DNA from: Altererythrobacter sp.
GTDB lineage: Bacteria; Pseudomonadota; Alphaproteobacteria; Sphingomonadales; Sphingomonadaceae
Direction: 5' to 3'
DNA: 64,000 bases
NCBI GenBank assembly: GCA_031178065.1
Contig: JAPSJS010000011.1
Span: forward strand, 1-64,000
Under the pieces are notes generated by a model that saw only the letters and a list, made by a program, of their open reading frames with translations, did no database searches and was not told the origin of the DNA. Shown here piece by piece: positions 41,200 to 49,047 of this stretch (positions within the stretch are counted from its first letter, which is position 1; each line of letters starts with the position of its first letter). A program made the position numbers and the translations under genes.

Positions 41200-42012
41200 T
41201 TAACGCAGCAGCGAAAGAACGTTCTGCTGGCTCTGGTTCGCCTGCGACAGCATCGCGGTCGAAGCCTGGCTGAGGATCTGCGCCTTCGCCAGCGCAGTCG
41301 TTTCGGCCGAGTAGTCGGTGTCCTGGATGCGCGAGCGCGCGTCGGACAGGTTGGTCACGTTGTTGGTCAGCGTGTTGACCGCCGATTCCAGGCGGCTCTG
41401 GCCGGCACCGAGCGTGGCGCGGGCGGTCGAGATCGCCTCGAGCTGCGCGTCGGCCGTGGCGATCGCCGTGGTCGCGGAAGCGGCGTCGGTGCCGACGTCG
41501 AAGGCGGCGGCCGTGAGACCCGAAAGGTCGGCCATCGCCAGGTCGATCGTGTCGGTGGCTTCGGCACCAGCCTGGATCGTGACGGTCGCGGTGCTGGCGT
41601 CGAACAGCTTGACCCCGTTGAACTCGCTGTTCGCGACGACGGCGTCGATCTGCGACTTGAGCTCGGTGACTTCCGCCTGCAGGTTGGCGCGGTCGGAGGC
41701 CTGATAGGTGCCCGAGGACGACTGCACGGCCAGCTCGCGGATGCGCTGCAGCATGTTGGTGACTTCGTTCAGGCCGCCTTCCGCGGTCTGCGCCATCGAG
41801 ATGCCGTCGTTCGCATTACGGATGCCCTGGCTCATGCCACGGATCTGCGAGGTCATCGACGTCGCGATGGCGAGGCCGGCGGCGTCGTCCTTCGCACTGT
41901 TGATACGGTTGCCGGTCGACAGGCGTTCCATCGCCGAACCGAGCGCCTTGTTGGCAGCGGCCGAGGCGTTGGCAGCCTTGAGCGCGCTGATATTCGTATT
42001 GATAACGGACAT
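41200..42012 (-). CDS. fliC: Flagellin
   Basis: A 270-residue flagellin with the standard N-terminal D0/D1 sequence ([60 protein letters not shown]). The matching C-terminus is [44 protein letters not shown]. The outer D2/D3 domains are absent, giving a minimal filament. It is the only flagellin gene in the window. It is transcribed from a sigma-28-like promoter in the opposite direction to the neighbouring operons, with GGGAG as ribosome-binding site 7 nt before the ATG and a strong terminator after the stop. Confidence 0.96.
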   Translation of the reverse strand: MSVINTNISALKAANASAAANKALGSAMERLSTGNRINSAKDDAAGLAIATSMTSQIRGMSQGIRNANDGISMAQTAEGGLNEVTNMLQRIRELAVQSSSGTYQASDRANLQAEVTELKSQIDAVVANSEFNGVKLFDASTATVTIQAGAEATDTIDLAMADLSGLTAAAFDVGTDAASATTAIATADAQLEAISTARATLGAGQSRLESAVNTLTNNVTNLSDARSRIQDTDYSAETTALAKAQILSQASTAMLSQANQSQQNVLSLLR

Positions 42013-42080
42013 TGTTCAAACTCCCACAATGCTCTTCAAGGGCTGCCCCGAGACCCCGTCTTGGGCGGCAGCTTGAACCC

Positions 42081-42107
42081 AGACCGGCAATCCGCCGGGA
42101 AGTTTTA
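42081..42107 (-). promoter_or_regulatory. Sigma-28 (FliA) promoter of fliC
   Basis: On the minus strand TAAAACTT, 11 bp, GCCGGTCT, i.e. TAAA and GCCG separated by 15 bp as in the FliA consensus TAAAGTTT-N11-GCCGATAA. The expected start point is about 60 bp before the fliC ATG. Confidence 0.7.
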
Positions 42108-42152
42108 GGGGGAGGGCGGATTTTCGTGGCCCCGCACGGGTCTGGAGAGTTT

Positions 42153-42234
42153 CCATCATCCCAGTCCACGATGGCATCGCTCTCCGCCAGGTCGGCCTTT
42201 GCCGCACGCGATCCCGGCTTGCGCTGGGCGACGG
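42153..42234. repeat. Degenerate copy of the dispersed inverted repeat
   Basis: It carries the arms CATCATCCCAG and GCGCTGGGCGACGG, and a central CCGCCAGGTCGG and GCACGCGATCCC in the same order as the 59994-60076 element. The arms have diverged, so the hairpin is imperfect. It lies upstream of the fliC promoter in the fliC-flbD gap. Confidence 0.65.
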
Positions 42235-42308
42235 AGGGGCCGGATGACGACTCCGCGCACGCCCCGCTTCCTCGAACTAAGTATTTCTACTTAAGGACGT
42301 TCCGCTGT

Positions 42309-42367
42309 TAACCATTAAGCGAAATTTCCCCTTACCGGCGCCAATAGGGCCGCGGACGGATGGTTAA
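42309..42367. promoter_or_regulatory. Pair of CtrA-like half-sites upstream of the flbD-like gene
   Basis: TTAACCAT at 42309-42316 and its reverse complement ATGGTTAA at 42360-42367, 19 bp before the GTG start of the activator gene. TTAACCAT is the described alphaproteobacterial CtrA half-site. The AT-rich stretch just upstream (TAAGTATTTCTACTTAAGG region) could hold the promoter. Control of the sigma-54 activator by CtrA is the inference. Confidence 0.5.
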
Positions 42368-42385
42368 TCAGCAGGGGGCTGAAAA

Positions 42386-43648
42386 GTGGGATCGATCGAA
42401 CGGACCCAAGGGTTCGAAAAGGCTCACGTTTCGCTGGCGGGCAAGTTCGCGGGGATCGCATCCTCGCTCTTTCCCCGGCAGGTCGTACACCTCGCCGACG
42501 CCGCCGAAAGCGGGCTGCGCGAGTTGCCCGGCGTGATTGCACTGGCGCGGGCCGACGTGCCCGCGATCCAGCGGATGGGAACCGGCGCACGGCTGACTTA
42601 TGCCGATCCGGTGTCGGAATCGACGTTCGGCGCGCTCGTCGCGCTGGCCGCGGCCGGTGGGGGGCCGGTCGCGGCCGATCCGGAATCGCTCTCGGTCCTG
42701 GCGCTGGCCGACCGGCTGGCGGGGACCGACATTCCGGTGCTCATCAACGGACCGACCGGCACCGGCAAGGAAGTCCTGTCGCAGTTCATCCACAACCGCA
42801 GCCAGCGGCAGGGCAAGCCCTTTGTGGCGGTCAACTGCGCGGCCATTCCCGAGACGATGCTGGAAGCGCTGCTGTTCGGTCACCAGAAGGGCGCGTTCAC
42901 CGGCGCCAGCGCGGCGGGCGAGGGCTTCTTCCGCGCGGCCGAGGGCGGCACACTGCTGCTCGACGAGATCGCCGAGATGCCGCTCCCGCTCCAGGCCAAG
43001 CTGCTGCGGGCGCTGCAGGAAAGCGAAGTCGTGCCAGTCGGCGCGACCACGCCGGTCAAGGTCGACGTGCGGATCATCGCCTGCGCCAACCGCGACCTGC
43101 CGCTGGAGGTCGAGGAAGGCCGTTTCCGTGCCGACTTGTTCTACCGCCTCAACGTATTTCCCATGACGCTGTCGGCGCTGCGCGAGCGGCCGAACGACAT
43201 CGTGCCGCTGGCCTTCGCCATGCTGCTGCGCCACGCGCCGCAGGGGCAGCAGGTTCCCTGGCTTACCGACGGGGCCGTTGCCATGCTCAAGCAGCACGGC
43301 TGGCCCGGCAATATCCGCGAGCTGGAGAACGTCATGCGCCGCGCATTGGTGCTCGCCGGCGGCGAGACGGCGATCGGCACGCAGCATATCGTGTTCGACC
43401 GACCCGCTCGGCTGGTCGAACGCACGCCGGAAGCGGCGCCGCAGGTCGACTTCGACGAGGCCGGCGCCGGGGCGAAGCTCTCCAAGGTGGTGCAGCTTTC
43501 CGAAGCGCGCGCAATCATGGAAACGCTCGACGCATGCGGCGGCAAGCGAGCCGAGGCCGCGCGCCAGCTCGGCATCAGCGAACGCACGCTGCGTTATCGC
43601 CTGGCATCCTTCCGCGAAGCCGGTCTGGCCGTCGGAGGCCGTCGATGA
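42386..43648 (+). CDS. flbD: Sigma-54-dependent transcriptional activator, FlbD-like
   Basis: A 420-residue AAA+ activator starting at GTG 42386. The N-terminal ~110 residues lack a recognisable phospho-receiver. The central domain has Walker A (NGPTGTGKEV), the sigma-54-contacting GAFTGA loop (HQKGAFTGASA), Walker B (GGTLLLDEIAEM) and the arginine-finger segment (GRFRADLFYRLNVFPM). The C-terminus is a Fis-type helix-turn-helix (GGKRAEAARQLGISERTLRYRL). Position directly before fliE and the presence of two sigma-54 promoters in the cluster make it the flagellar activator, analogous to Caulobacter FlbD. It probably binds the TTGCCG/CGGCAA triads. Confidence 0.88.
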   Translation: MGSIERTQGFEKAHVSLAGKFAGIASSLFPRQVVHLADAAESGLRELPGVIALARADVPAIQRMGTGARLTYADPVSESTFGALVALAAAGGGPVAADPESLSVLALADRLAGTDIPVLINGPTGTGKEVLSQFIHNRSQRQGKPFVAVNCAAIPETMLEALLFGHQKGAFTGASAAGEGFFRAAEGGTLLLDEIAEMPLPLQAKLLRALQESEVVPVGATTPVKVDVRIIACANRDLPLEVEEGRFRADLFYRLNVFPMTLSALRERPNDIVPLAFAMLLRHAPQGQQVPWLTDGAVAMLKQHGWPGNIRELENVMRRALVLAGGETAIGTQHIVFDRPARLVERTPEAAPQVDFDEAGAGAKLSKVVQLSEARAIMETLDACGGKRAEAARQLGISERTLRYRLASFREAGLAVGGRR

Positions 43649-44019
43649 GCGGCGTGGGCGGCATCGGGGGCGCGGGATCGGTCCAGCAGATCATGGCATT
43701 GCGCCAGCAGATCCTGGAACGATCGAGCGTTCTGCAGGAGCTCCAGCAGGCGAAAGGCGCCGCAGACACGGGCGCGGCGGCTCCGAGCGAGCCGGCGGGC
43801 GGGGGCTTTGCCGACACGCTCAGAACGGCACTCGACGGTGTCAACGCGGCACAGAGCAAGTCCTCTGAGCTCGCCGCAGGCTACGAACGCGGCGAAGTGA
43901 CCGACATCGCCAAAGTCATGCTCGCGCGCCAGGAAGCCGGGATCGCTTTCGAAGCCACGCTGCAGGTCCGGAACAAGCTGTTGTCCGCCTATCAGGACAT
44001 CATGCGGATGGGGGTTTGA
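43645..44019 (+). CDS. fliE: Flagellar hook-basal body adapter FliE
   Basis: A 124-residue protein from ATG 43645, overlapping the activator stop by 4 bp. The C-terminal ~75 residues are typical FliE: GGFADTLRTALDGVNAAQSKSSELAAGYERGEVTDIAKVMLARQEAGIAFEATLQVRNKLLSAYQDIMRMGV. The first ~45 residues form a less conserved helical segment. FliE joins the MS ring to the proximal rod. The upstream part of the ORF in the track is activator sequence in another frame. Confidence 0.93.
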   Translation: MSGVGGIGGAGSVQQIMALRQQILERSSVLQELQQAKGAADTGAAAPSEPAGGGFADTLRTALDGVNAAQSKSSELAAGYERGEVTDIAKVMLARQEAGIAFEATLQVRNKLLSAYQDIMRMGV

Positions 44020-44023
44020 TTAG

Positions 44024-45655
44024 ATGAGCGACCTCGTTCCCACGAGTGCTTCCTCCGGGTCGCTCCTTGCGCCGCTGCGCGTAAGGGGCGCCGGTTCGTT
44101 CAAGGACCGCGCCGCCGCTTTCGTGGCGCAGCCCGCGGTGAGGAAGGCGCTGCCCTGGTTCGCCGGGCTTTCCGCCGTGGGAGTGGCAGCGCTGCTCTGG
44201 GCCGCGCTCGCGCCGGCGCCGCAGCGGATGCTCTACAGCTCGCTCGGCGACGCCGACCGCGCCGGCGTGGTCAGCGCTCTCGAAGCCGCATCGATCGGCT
44301 ACACGATCGACAACGCCACGGGCGCGCTCACCGTAGGTGCTGACGATCTCTACCGCGCGCGCATGGTGGTCGCGTCCGACGGCGCGCTCGCCACGCCCGA
44401 GACCGGGCAGGACCTGATCGATTCGCTTCCCATGGGCGCCAGCCGCACGCTCGAAGGCGACCGGCTGCGGGCCGCGCAGGAGCGGGACCTGATGCTGACG
44501 ATCCGCGAGATCGACGGCGTGGAATCGGTCCGCGTCCATCTCGCGCAGGCCGAACGCTCCGTCTTCGTGCGCGACAATCTGCCGCCGACCGCCTCTGTCA
44601 TGCTGCGGCTGGCGCGAGGGCGGCAGCTTTCCGAATCGCAGGTCACCGCGATCGCCAACCTCGTCGCCGCTTCGGTGCCGGGGCTGTCGATCGACGCGGT
44701 GCGCATAGTCGACCAGCACGGCCGCCTGCTGTCGGACCCCGCTGGCGGCGAATCCGACCGGCTGGAGCTGCAGACGCGGATGGAGGCGAAGCTGCGTTCG
44801 CAGGTCGACCAGCTGCTCGCGCCGATGATCGGGGCCGAGAACTTCTCCAGCGAGATCCAGGTCGCGCTCGACATGAACGAGGTGACCTCGGCGCGCGAGA
44901 GCTACGACAAGGACGGCGCGGTGCGCCGCGAGACGACCCAGACCTCGACCATGGCCGGCCCCGGCGCCGCGGTCGGCGTACCGGGCGTGCTGTCGAACAC
45001 GCCCCCGCCGGCGCCCGAAGCGGTCGAAGGCGCACCCGAGGGCGGACCCGCCGCCGGCGCCGCGCCCGAAGTGGGAGAAAGCAGCGCGACCCGCACGTAC
45101 GAGCTCGGCCGCGAGGTCGCCGTGTCGAACGTCGCGCCGGGGAGCGTGAAGCGCCTGTCGGTTGCGGTCGCGATCAACCAGGACGTGCTGCAGGGCGCCA
45201 GGCCCGCCGACATCAAGAAGTTCGAGGACCTCGTCGCAGCGGCCGTCGGCGCCGACACCGCGCGGGGCGACACGGTGGCGGTCATCGTCCGCCCGTTCGA
45301 CCCGCCCGTGGCCGAGGAGCCGCCGTTCTGGGAAGCGCCGTGGTTCGCGATGGTCGTGCGCAATCTGGTCGCGCTGATCTGCGTCGTCCTCGTCCTGCTG
45401 TTCGTCGCCCGGCCGATCGTCCGCGCGCTGACCAGCCGCAGGGACGAGGAAGGCGAGGAGGCGGAAGGTGAAATGACCGTGCTCCCGGCCGGCCGCCGGC
45501 CCGCGCTGATCGCGATGAACGACGAGCCCGACCGCGAGGAGCTTTCCGCGCAGATCGAGCTCGCCCAGCGCATCGCGCGCGAGCAGCCGGACGACGCGCT
45601 CCAGGCGCTGCGCCGCATGCTCAGCGAGACGCGCAGCACCGAAGGCGTGGCGTGA
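44024..45655 (+). CDS. fliF: Flagellar MS-ring protein FliF
   Basis: A 543-residue inner-membrane ring protein. It has a first TM helix (ALPWFAGLSAVGVAALLWAAL, about 44-64) and the ring-building motifs RMLYSSLGDADRAGVVSALEAASIGYTIDN and RALEGDRLRAAQERDLMLTIREIDGVESVRVHLA-type sequence. A Pro/Gly/Ala-rich linker follows, then a second TM helix (FAMVVRNLVALICVVLVLLFVARPIV). The C-terminal tail that binds FliG (EELSAQIELAQRIAREQPDDALQALRRML) is intact. It nucleates the basal body. Confidence 0.96.
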   Translation: MSDLVPTSASSGSLLAPLRVRGAGSFKDRAAAFVAQPAVRKALPWFAGLSAVGVAALLWAALAPAPQRMLYSSLGDADRAGVVSALEAASIGYTIDNATGALTVGADDLYRARMVVASDGALATPETGQDLIDSLPMGASRTLEGDRLRAAQERDLMLTIREIDGVESVRVHLAQAERSVFVRDNLPPTASVMLRLARGRQLSESQVTAIANLVAASVPGLSIDAVRIVDQHGRLLSDPAGGESDRLELQTRMEAKLRSQVDQLLAPMIGAENFSSEIQVALDMNEVTSARESYDKDGAVRRETTQTSTMAGPGAAVGVPGVLSNTPPPAPEAVEGAPEGGPAAGAAPEVGESSATRTYELGREVAVSNVAPGSVKRLSVAVAINQDVLQGARPADIKKFEDLVAAAVGADTARGDTVAVIVRPFDPPVAEEPPFWEAPWFAMVVRNLVALICVVLVLLFVARPIVRALTSRRDEEGEEAEGEMTVLPAGRRPALIAMNDEPDREELSAQIELAQRIAREQPDDALQALRRMLSETRSTEGVA

Positions 45656-46668
45656 TGGCCGCCCCGATCGAATTCGACGGAGCCGACCGCGCCGCGGTCA
45701 TGGTCATGCTGCTCGGCGAGGAAGAGGCGGCGAGGCTGCTCGCCGGCCTCTCGCCCGAGGAACTGCGCAGGCTCGGCGCCAAGATGTGCGAGTTGGGCGA
45801 CATCGGGCCGACGGCGATCGCCGATGCGATCGCCAGCTTCGCCAATTCCGCCAGCCAGTCGGGCATCACCGCGCACGGCCGGATCGATAACGTGCGCCGG
45901 ATCATGACCGGCGCGCTCGGCGAAGTGAAGGCGGACAGCATCATGCGCCGCGTCGCCCCGCCCGAGAACGCGCCGCGCAACCCGGCGCTCGAGATCGCCC
46001 AGTGGCTCGAGCCCGACGTGCTGATCCCGCTGATTCAGGACGAGCATCCGCAGGCGATCGCCGTGCTGCTCGTCCAGCTCGAACCCGCGACCGCCGCGGC
46101 GGTGCTCGCCGGCCTGCCGGAGGACCTGCACACCCCGGTCGTCCACCGGATCGCCAGCCTGGGGCCGGTCTCGCCCGAGGCGATCGCGATCCTGGAGGAA
46201 ACCCTGGCCACGAAGATCGCCGGCACTCACGGGATCAGGAAACTGACCATGGGCGGCGTGCGCGAGGCGGCGGAGATCATGAACAGCGCCGCACGCAGCA
46301 TGGAGAAGCGCGTCATCCCGGGCCTCAACAAGCTCGACAAGCAGCTCGCCCGCGACATCGAGAGCGAGATGTTCAAGTTCGAGCACTTGCTCGACCTCGA
46401 CACCCAGACGATCGGGCAGCTCCTGCGCGAGATCGAGAGCGAAGTGCTGATCGACGCGCTCAAGGGCCTCGAGGAAGCGCAGCGCGAGGTCTTCTTCGGC
46501 GCCATGTCGAGCCGCGCGGCGGACGGTCTGCGCGACGAGATCGAGGAACGCGGCCGGATCAAGCGCGCCGACGTGGAAGCAGCGCAGAAGGCGATCATCG
46601 CGACCGCCAAGCGGCTCGCGGCCGACGGAACGATCGTGGTCGGCGGGGCGGACGACGACTATGTCTAA
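45655..46668 (+). CDS. fliG: Flagellar motor switch protein FliG
   Basis: A 337-residue C-ring protein; I take ATG 45655, one codon after the GTG proposed in the ORF track. The EHPQ motif (LIQDEHPQAIAVLLVQL), the MFxF-type segment (EMFKFEHLLDLD) and the C-terminal torque helix with charged residues (VLIDALKGLEEAQREVFFGAMSSRAADGLRDEIEERG) are intact. It transmits stator force to the MS ring and determines rotation sense. It overlaps the fliF stop and extends past the fliH start. Confidence 0.96.
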   Translation: MAAPIEFDGADRAAVMVMLLGEEEAARLLAGLSPEELRRLGAKMCELGDIGPTAIADAIASFANSASQSGITAHGRIDNVRRIMTGALGEVKADSIMRRVAPPENAPRNPALEIAQWLEPDVLIPLIQDEHPQAIAVLLVQLEPATAAAVLAGLPEDLHTPVVHRIASLGPVSPEAIAILEETLATKIAGTHGIRKLTMGGVREAAEIMNSAARSMEKRVIPGLNKLDKQLARDIESEMFKFEHLLDLDTQTIGQLLREIESEVLIDALKGLEEAQREVFFGAMSSRAADGLRDEIEERGRIKRADVEAAQKAIIATAKRLAADGTIVVGGADDDYV

Positions 46669-47251
46669 GGCCTGCCTCCCGCTGGAGCGGCTGCGCGGCA
46701 GCGGCGGTTTTTCGCGCGATCCGCGCTTTTCGCCCCTGTTCGTCGTTGCCTCCGAGGCGGTAGCGGCGGCCGAGCCCGAGCCCGATCCCGTGGCGGAAGC
46801 CTACGAGCGGGGATTCGCCGAAGGCGCGGCGCAGGCGGAAGCCCGCGCCCGCGAGGAGGAACGCGAACGCGATGCCCGGCGGCACGCGATCGAGCTCGCC
46901 TTCGCCCGCTTCGACGCCGAAAGCGCCGCCGCCTTGCGCGAGCGTCTGCGGCTCACGGTGCTGGCGTTGTGCGAGGACGCGATACTGCCGCTCGCGCTCG
47001 ACGAGGACGGCCTCGTCGCGCGGATCGGCAAGGCCACCGCCATGCTCCAGCGTGCGCAGGACGAACGCCGCGTGTTGCTTCACCCCGACGATCTGGCGCT
47101 GGTCGAAAGCCGGCTGCCGGCCGATCTCGTCGCCGCGCCCGACCCCTCGGTCGAGCGCGGGGGCTTGCGGATCGAAACCGAGGACGGCGGGATCGAGGAC
47201 GGGCCGTCGCAATGGCGCCGCATCCTCGAAGAGGCCTTCCGCGAGTGCTGA
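46661..47251 (+). CDS. fliH: Flagellar assembly protein FliH
   Basis: A 196-residue regulator of the export ATPase. A negatively charged, heptad-rich segment (AYERGFAEGAAQAEARAREEERERDARRHAIELAFARF) with the GxxxG-like spacing typical of FliH is followed by a conserved C-terminal domain (DERRVLLHPDDLALVESRLPADLV, and GGLRIETEDGGIEDGPSQWRRILEEAFREC). It overlaps fliG by 8 bp and fliI by 7 bp. FliH dimers tether the FliI ATPase at the gate. Confidence 0.88.
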   Translation: MSKACLPLERLRGSGGFSRDPRFSPLFVVASEAVAAAEPEPDPVAEAYERGFAEGAAQAEARAREEERERDARRHAIELAFARFDAESAAALRERLRLTVLALCEDAILPLALDEDGLVARIGKATAMLQRAQDERRVLLHPDDLALVESRLPADLVAAPDPSVERGGLRIETEDGGIEDGPSQWRRILEEAFREC

Positions 47252-48576
47252 GCGAGCTGGACACGGTGCTCGGCGAACTCGCCATGCCGCCGGTCGACCT
47301 GCACCCGCGCCGCTTCGGCCGGATCGCGGCCTGCGACGGCGGGCTGATCGAGGTCAGCGGCCTTTCGGTGCCCATCGGCGGCCTGTGCCGGATCGACGAC
47401 GGCAAGGGCGCGACGCTCACCGCCGAGGCGATCGGCTTCCGCAACGGACGCACGATGATGATGATGCTCGGCGACAGCGTGCTGCTGCGTCCCGGCGTGC
47501 CCGTGCGGCCGGAAGGGCGGCCAGGCATGCTGCCGGTCGGCCCGGCCTTTCTCGGCCGCGCGGTCGACGGCCTCGGCCGCCCGATCGACGGCGGCCCGCC
47601 GCTGCGCTCGCGCGCGGAATGGCCCGCGGGCGGCAAGCGCACCGGCGCGCTCGACCGCGCGAGCGTGCGCGAGCCGTTCGACACCGGCATTCGCGCGATC
47701 AACGCGCTGACCACCTTCGGCATCGGCCAGCGCGTCGGCATCATGGCCGGCTCGGGCGTCGGCAAGTCGGTGCTGATCGACATGATCGCGCACGGCGCGG
47801 AAGCCGACGTGGTCGTGGTCGGCCTGATCGGCGAGCGCGCGCGCGAGGTCTCCGACTTCGTCGAACGGCACATGCAGGGCGAGGCGGCCGCGCGCACGGC
47901 AGTCGTCGCCGTTCCTGCCGACCATGCCGCGAACCTGCGGCTGCGCGGCGCGCTGCTGGCGACCTCGCTCGCCGAATATTTCCGCGCGCAGGGCCTGCGC
48001 GTGCTGCTGATCCAGGACAGCCTGACCCGCATCGCCCATGCGGCGCGCGAGATCGGGATACTGCTCGGCGAGCCCGGCGCAGCGCGCGGCTATCCGCCTT
48101 CGGCGCTGTCGACGATCACCAAGCTGGTCGAGCGGGCGGGCAATTCGGCCGAAAGCGGCGGCTCGATCACCGGGATCTACACCGTGCTCGCCGACGGCGA
48201 CGACCAGAACGATCCGGTGGTGGACACGGCCCGCTCGATCCTCGACGGCCACGTCGTGCTCTCGCGCGATCTCGCACAGCGGGGGCAATATCCGGCGATC
48301 GACGTCGGCGCTTCGCTCAGCCGCGTGATGAGCGACGTCGCGAGCCCGCAGCAGAACCTGCTCGCGCGCAGCCTGCGCGCGCTCGTTTCGGCCTACGAGA
48401 GCAACCGCGACCTGCTGCTGATGGGTGCCTACCGCCCCGGGGCCGATCCGCTGGTCGACCGCGGCATCGCGCTCCACCCCCAGATCGCCGAATTCCTCAA
48501 GCAGGACGTGGCCGAGCGCGTTTCGCTGGACGAGGCCACCGTGCAGCTCCGGCAGCTGATCGGCAATGACCAGTGA
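47245..48576 (+). CDS. fliI: Flagellum-specific export ATPase FliI
   Basis: A 443-residue ATPase related to the F1 beta subunit. The likely start is GTG 47245 inside the end of fliH; ATG 47284 is an alternative. Walker A (GIMAGSGVGKSVLIDMIAHG), VVGLIGERAREVSDF, Walker B (GLRVLLIQDSLTRIAHAAREIG) and GEPGAARGYPPS are complete. It uses ATP hydrolysis to unload export substrates at the gate. The ORF track's version starts within fliH. Confidence 0.96.
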   Translation: MLSELDTVLGELAMPPVDLHPRRFGRIAACDGGLIEVSGLSVPIGGLCRIDDGKGATLTAEAIGFRNGRTMMMMLGDSVLLRPGVPVRPEGRPGMLPVGPAFLGRAVDGLGRPIDGGPPLRSRAEWPAGGKRTGALDRASVREPFDTGIRAINALTTFGIGQRVGIMAGSGVGKSVLIDMIAHGAEADVVVVGLIGERAREVSDFVERHMQGEAAARTAVVAVPADHAANLRLRGALLATSLAEYFRAQGLRVLLIQDSLTRIAHAAREIGILLGEPGAARGYPPSALSTITKLVERAGNSAESGGSITGIYTVLADGDDQNDPVVDTARSILDGHVVLSRDLAQRGQYPAIDVGASLSRVMSDVASPQQNLLARSLRALVSAYESNRDLLLMGAYRPGADPLVDRGIALHPQIAEFLKQDVAERVSLDEATVQLRQLIGNDQ

Positions 48577-49016
48577 CGATGACTGGCGACAGGGGGCGCC
48601 TGCGCCGCGCGCGCCTGATCGAGCGGCTGCGCTCGGCCGAGCAGCGCCAGGCCGCGGCCGAAGCGCACCGGGCCGAAGCGGTGCGGCAGAAGCTCGAACA
48701 GCTTTCCGAACGCACGCGCACGCTGGCGCAGGTCTATGCCCTGCGCGACACCTCGCGCGACGGCGCCGACTTGCGCAGCGCCACCGTGCTTGGCAGCCAT
48801 CTCCGCGATCTCGGCGCGACCGCCGCATTGCAGGCCGAACACGCCCGGCGCGAGGCGGACGACCGGCTGGCCGATCTCGCGGTCGCCGAGCGCCGTCTGC
48901 AGAAGGCGGAGGAAGGGCGCCGCGATCTCGCCCGCGCGATCCACGAAAAGGTCGAGAAGCGCGAACCCATCGGCGCGAGGAACGGCGCGAGGAAAACTGG
49001 CACGCATCTTGAATAA
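48573..49016 (+). CDS. fliJ: Flagellar export protein FliJ
   Basis: A 147-residue coiled-coil protein from GTG 48573, overlapping the fliI stop (GTGA); ATG 48579 is possible. It is rich in Arg, Glu, Ala and Leu with heptad-like spacing (RLRSAEQRQAAAEAHRAEAVRQKLEQLSERTRTLAQVY, and EHARREADDRLADLAVAERRLQKAEEGRRDLARAI). This matches FliJ in length, position and character more than in exact sequence, as usual for this fast-evolving protein. The last eight codons contain the sigma-54 promoter of the fliK operon. Confidence 0.8.
   Translation: MTMTGDRGRLRRARLIERLRSAEQRQAAAEAHRAEAVRQKLEQLSERTRTLAQVYALRDTSRDGADLRSATVLGSHLRDLGATAALQAEHARREADDRLADLAVAERRLQKAEEGRRDLARAIHEKVEKREPIGARNGARKTGTHLE
48998..49012 (+). 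promoter_or_regulatory. Sigma-54 promoter of the fliK operon
   Basis: TGGCACGCATCTTGA, sharing TGGCACGC and the spacing with the flgB promoter. The -24 element is perfect; the -12 reads TTGA instead of TTGC, so it may be weaker. It lies in the fliJ 3' end, about 36 bp before the fliK ATG. Confidence 0.6.
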
Positions 49017-49017
49017 A

Positions 49018-49039
49018 CGTGTGCGTTCAATCGCACACG
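49018..49039 (+). promoter_or_regulatory. Perfect stem-loop in the fliK leader
   Basis: CGTGTGCG and CGCACACG pair over 8 bp with a 6-nt loop (TTCAAT). It lies between the predicted start point of the sigma-54 transcript and the fliK start codon, so it would form the very 5' end of that mRNA or overlap its start. It could affect stability or translation. Confidence 0.5.
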
Positions 49040-49047
49040 GCAGGCCA

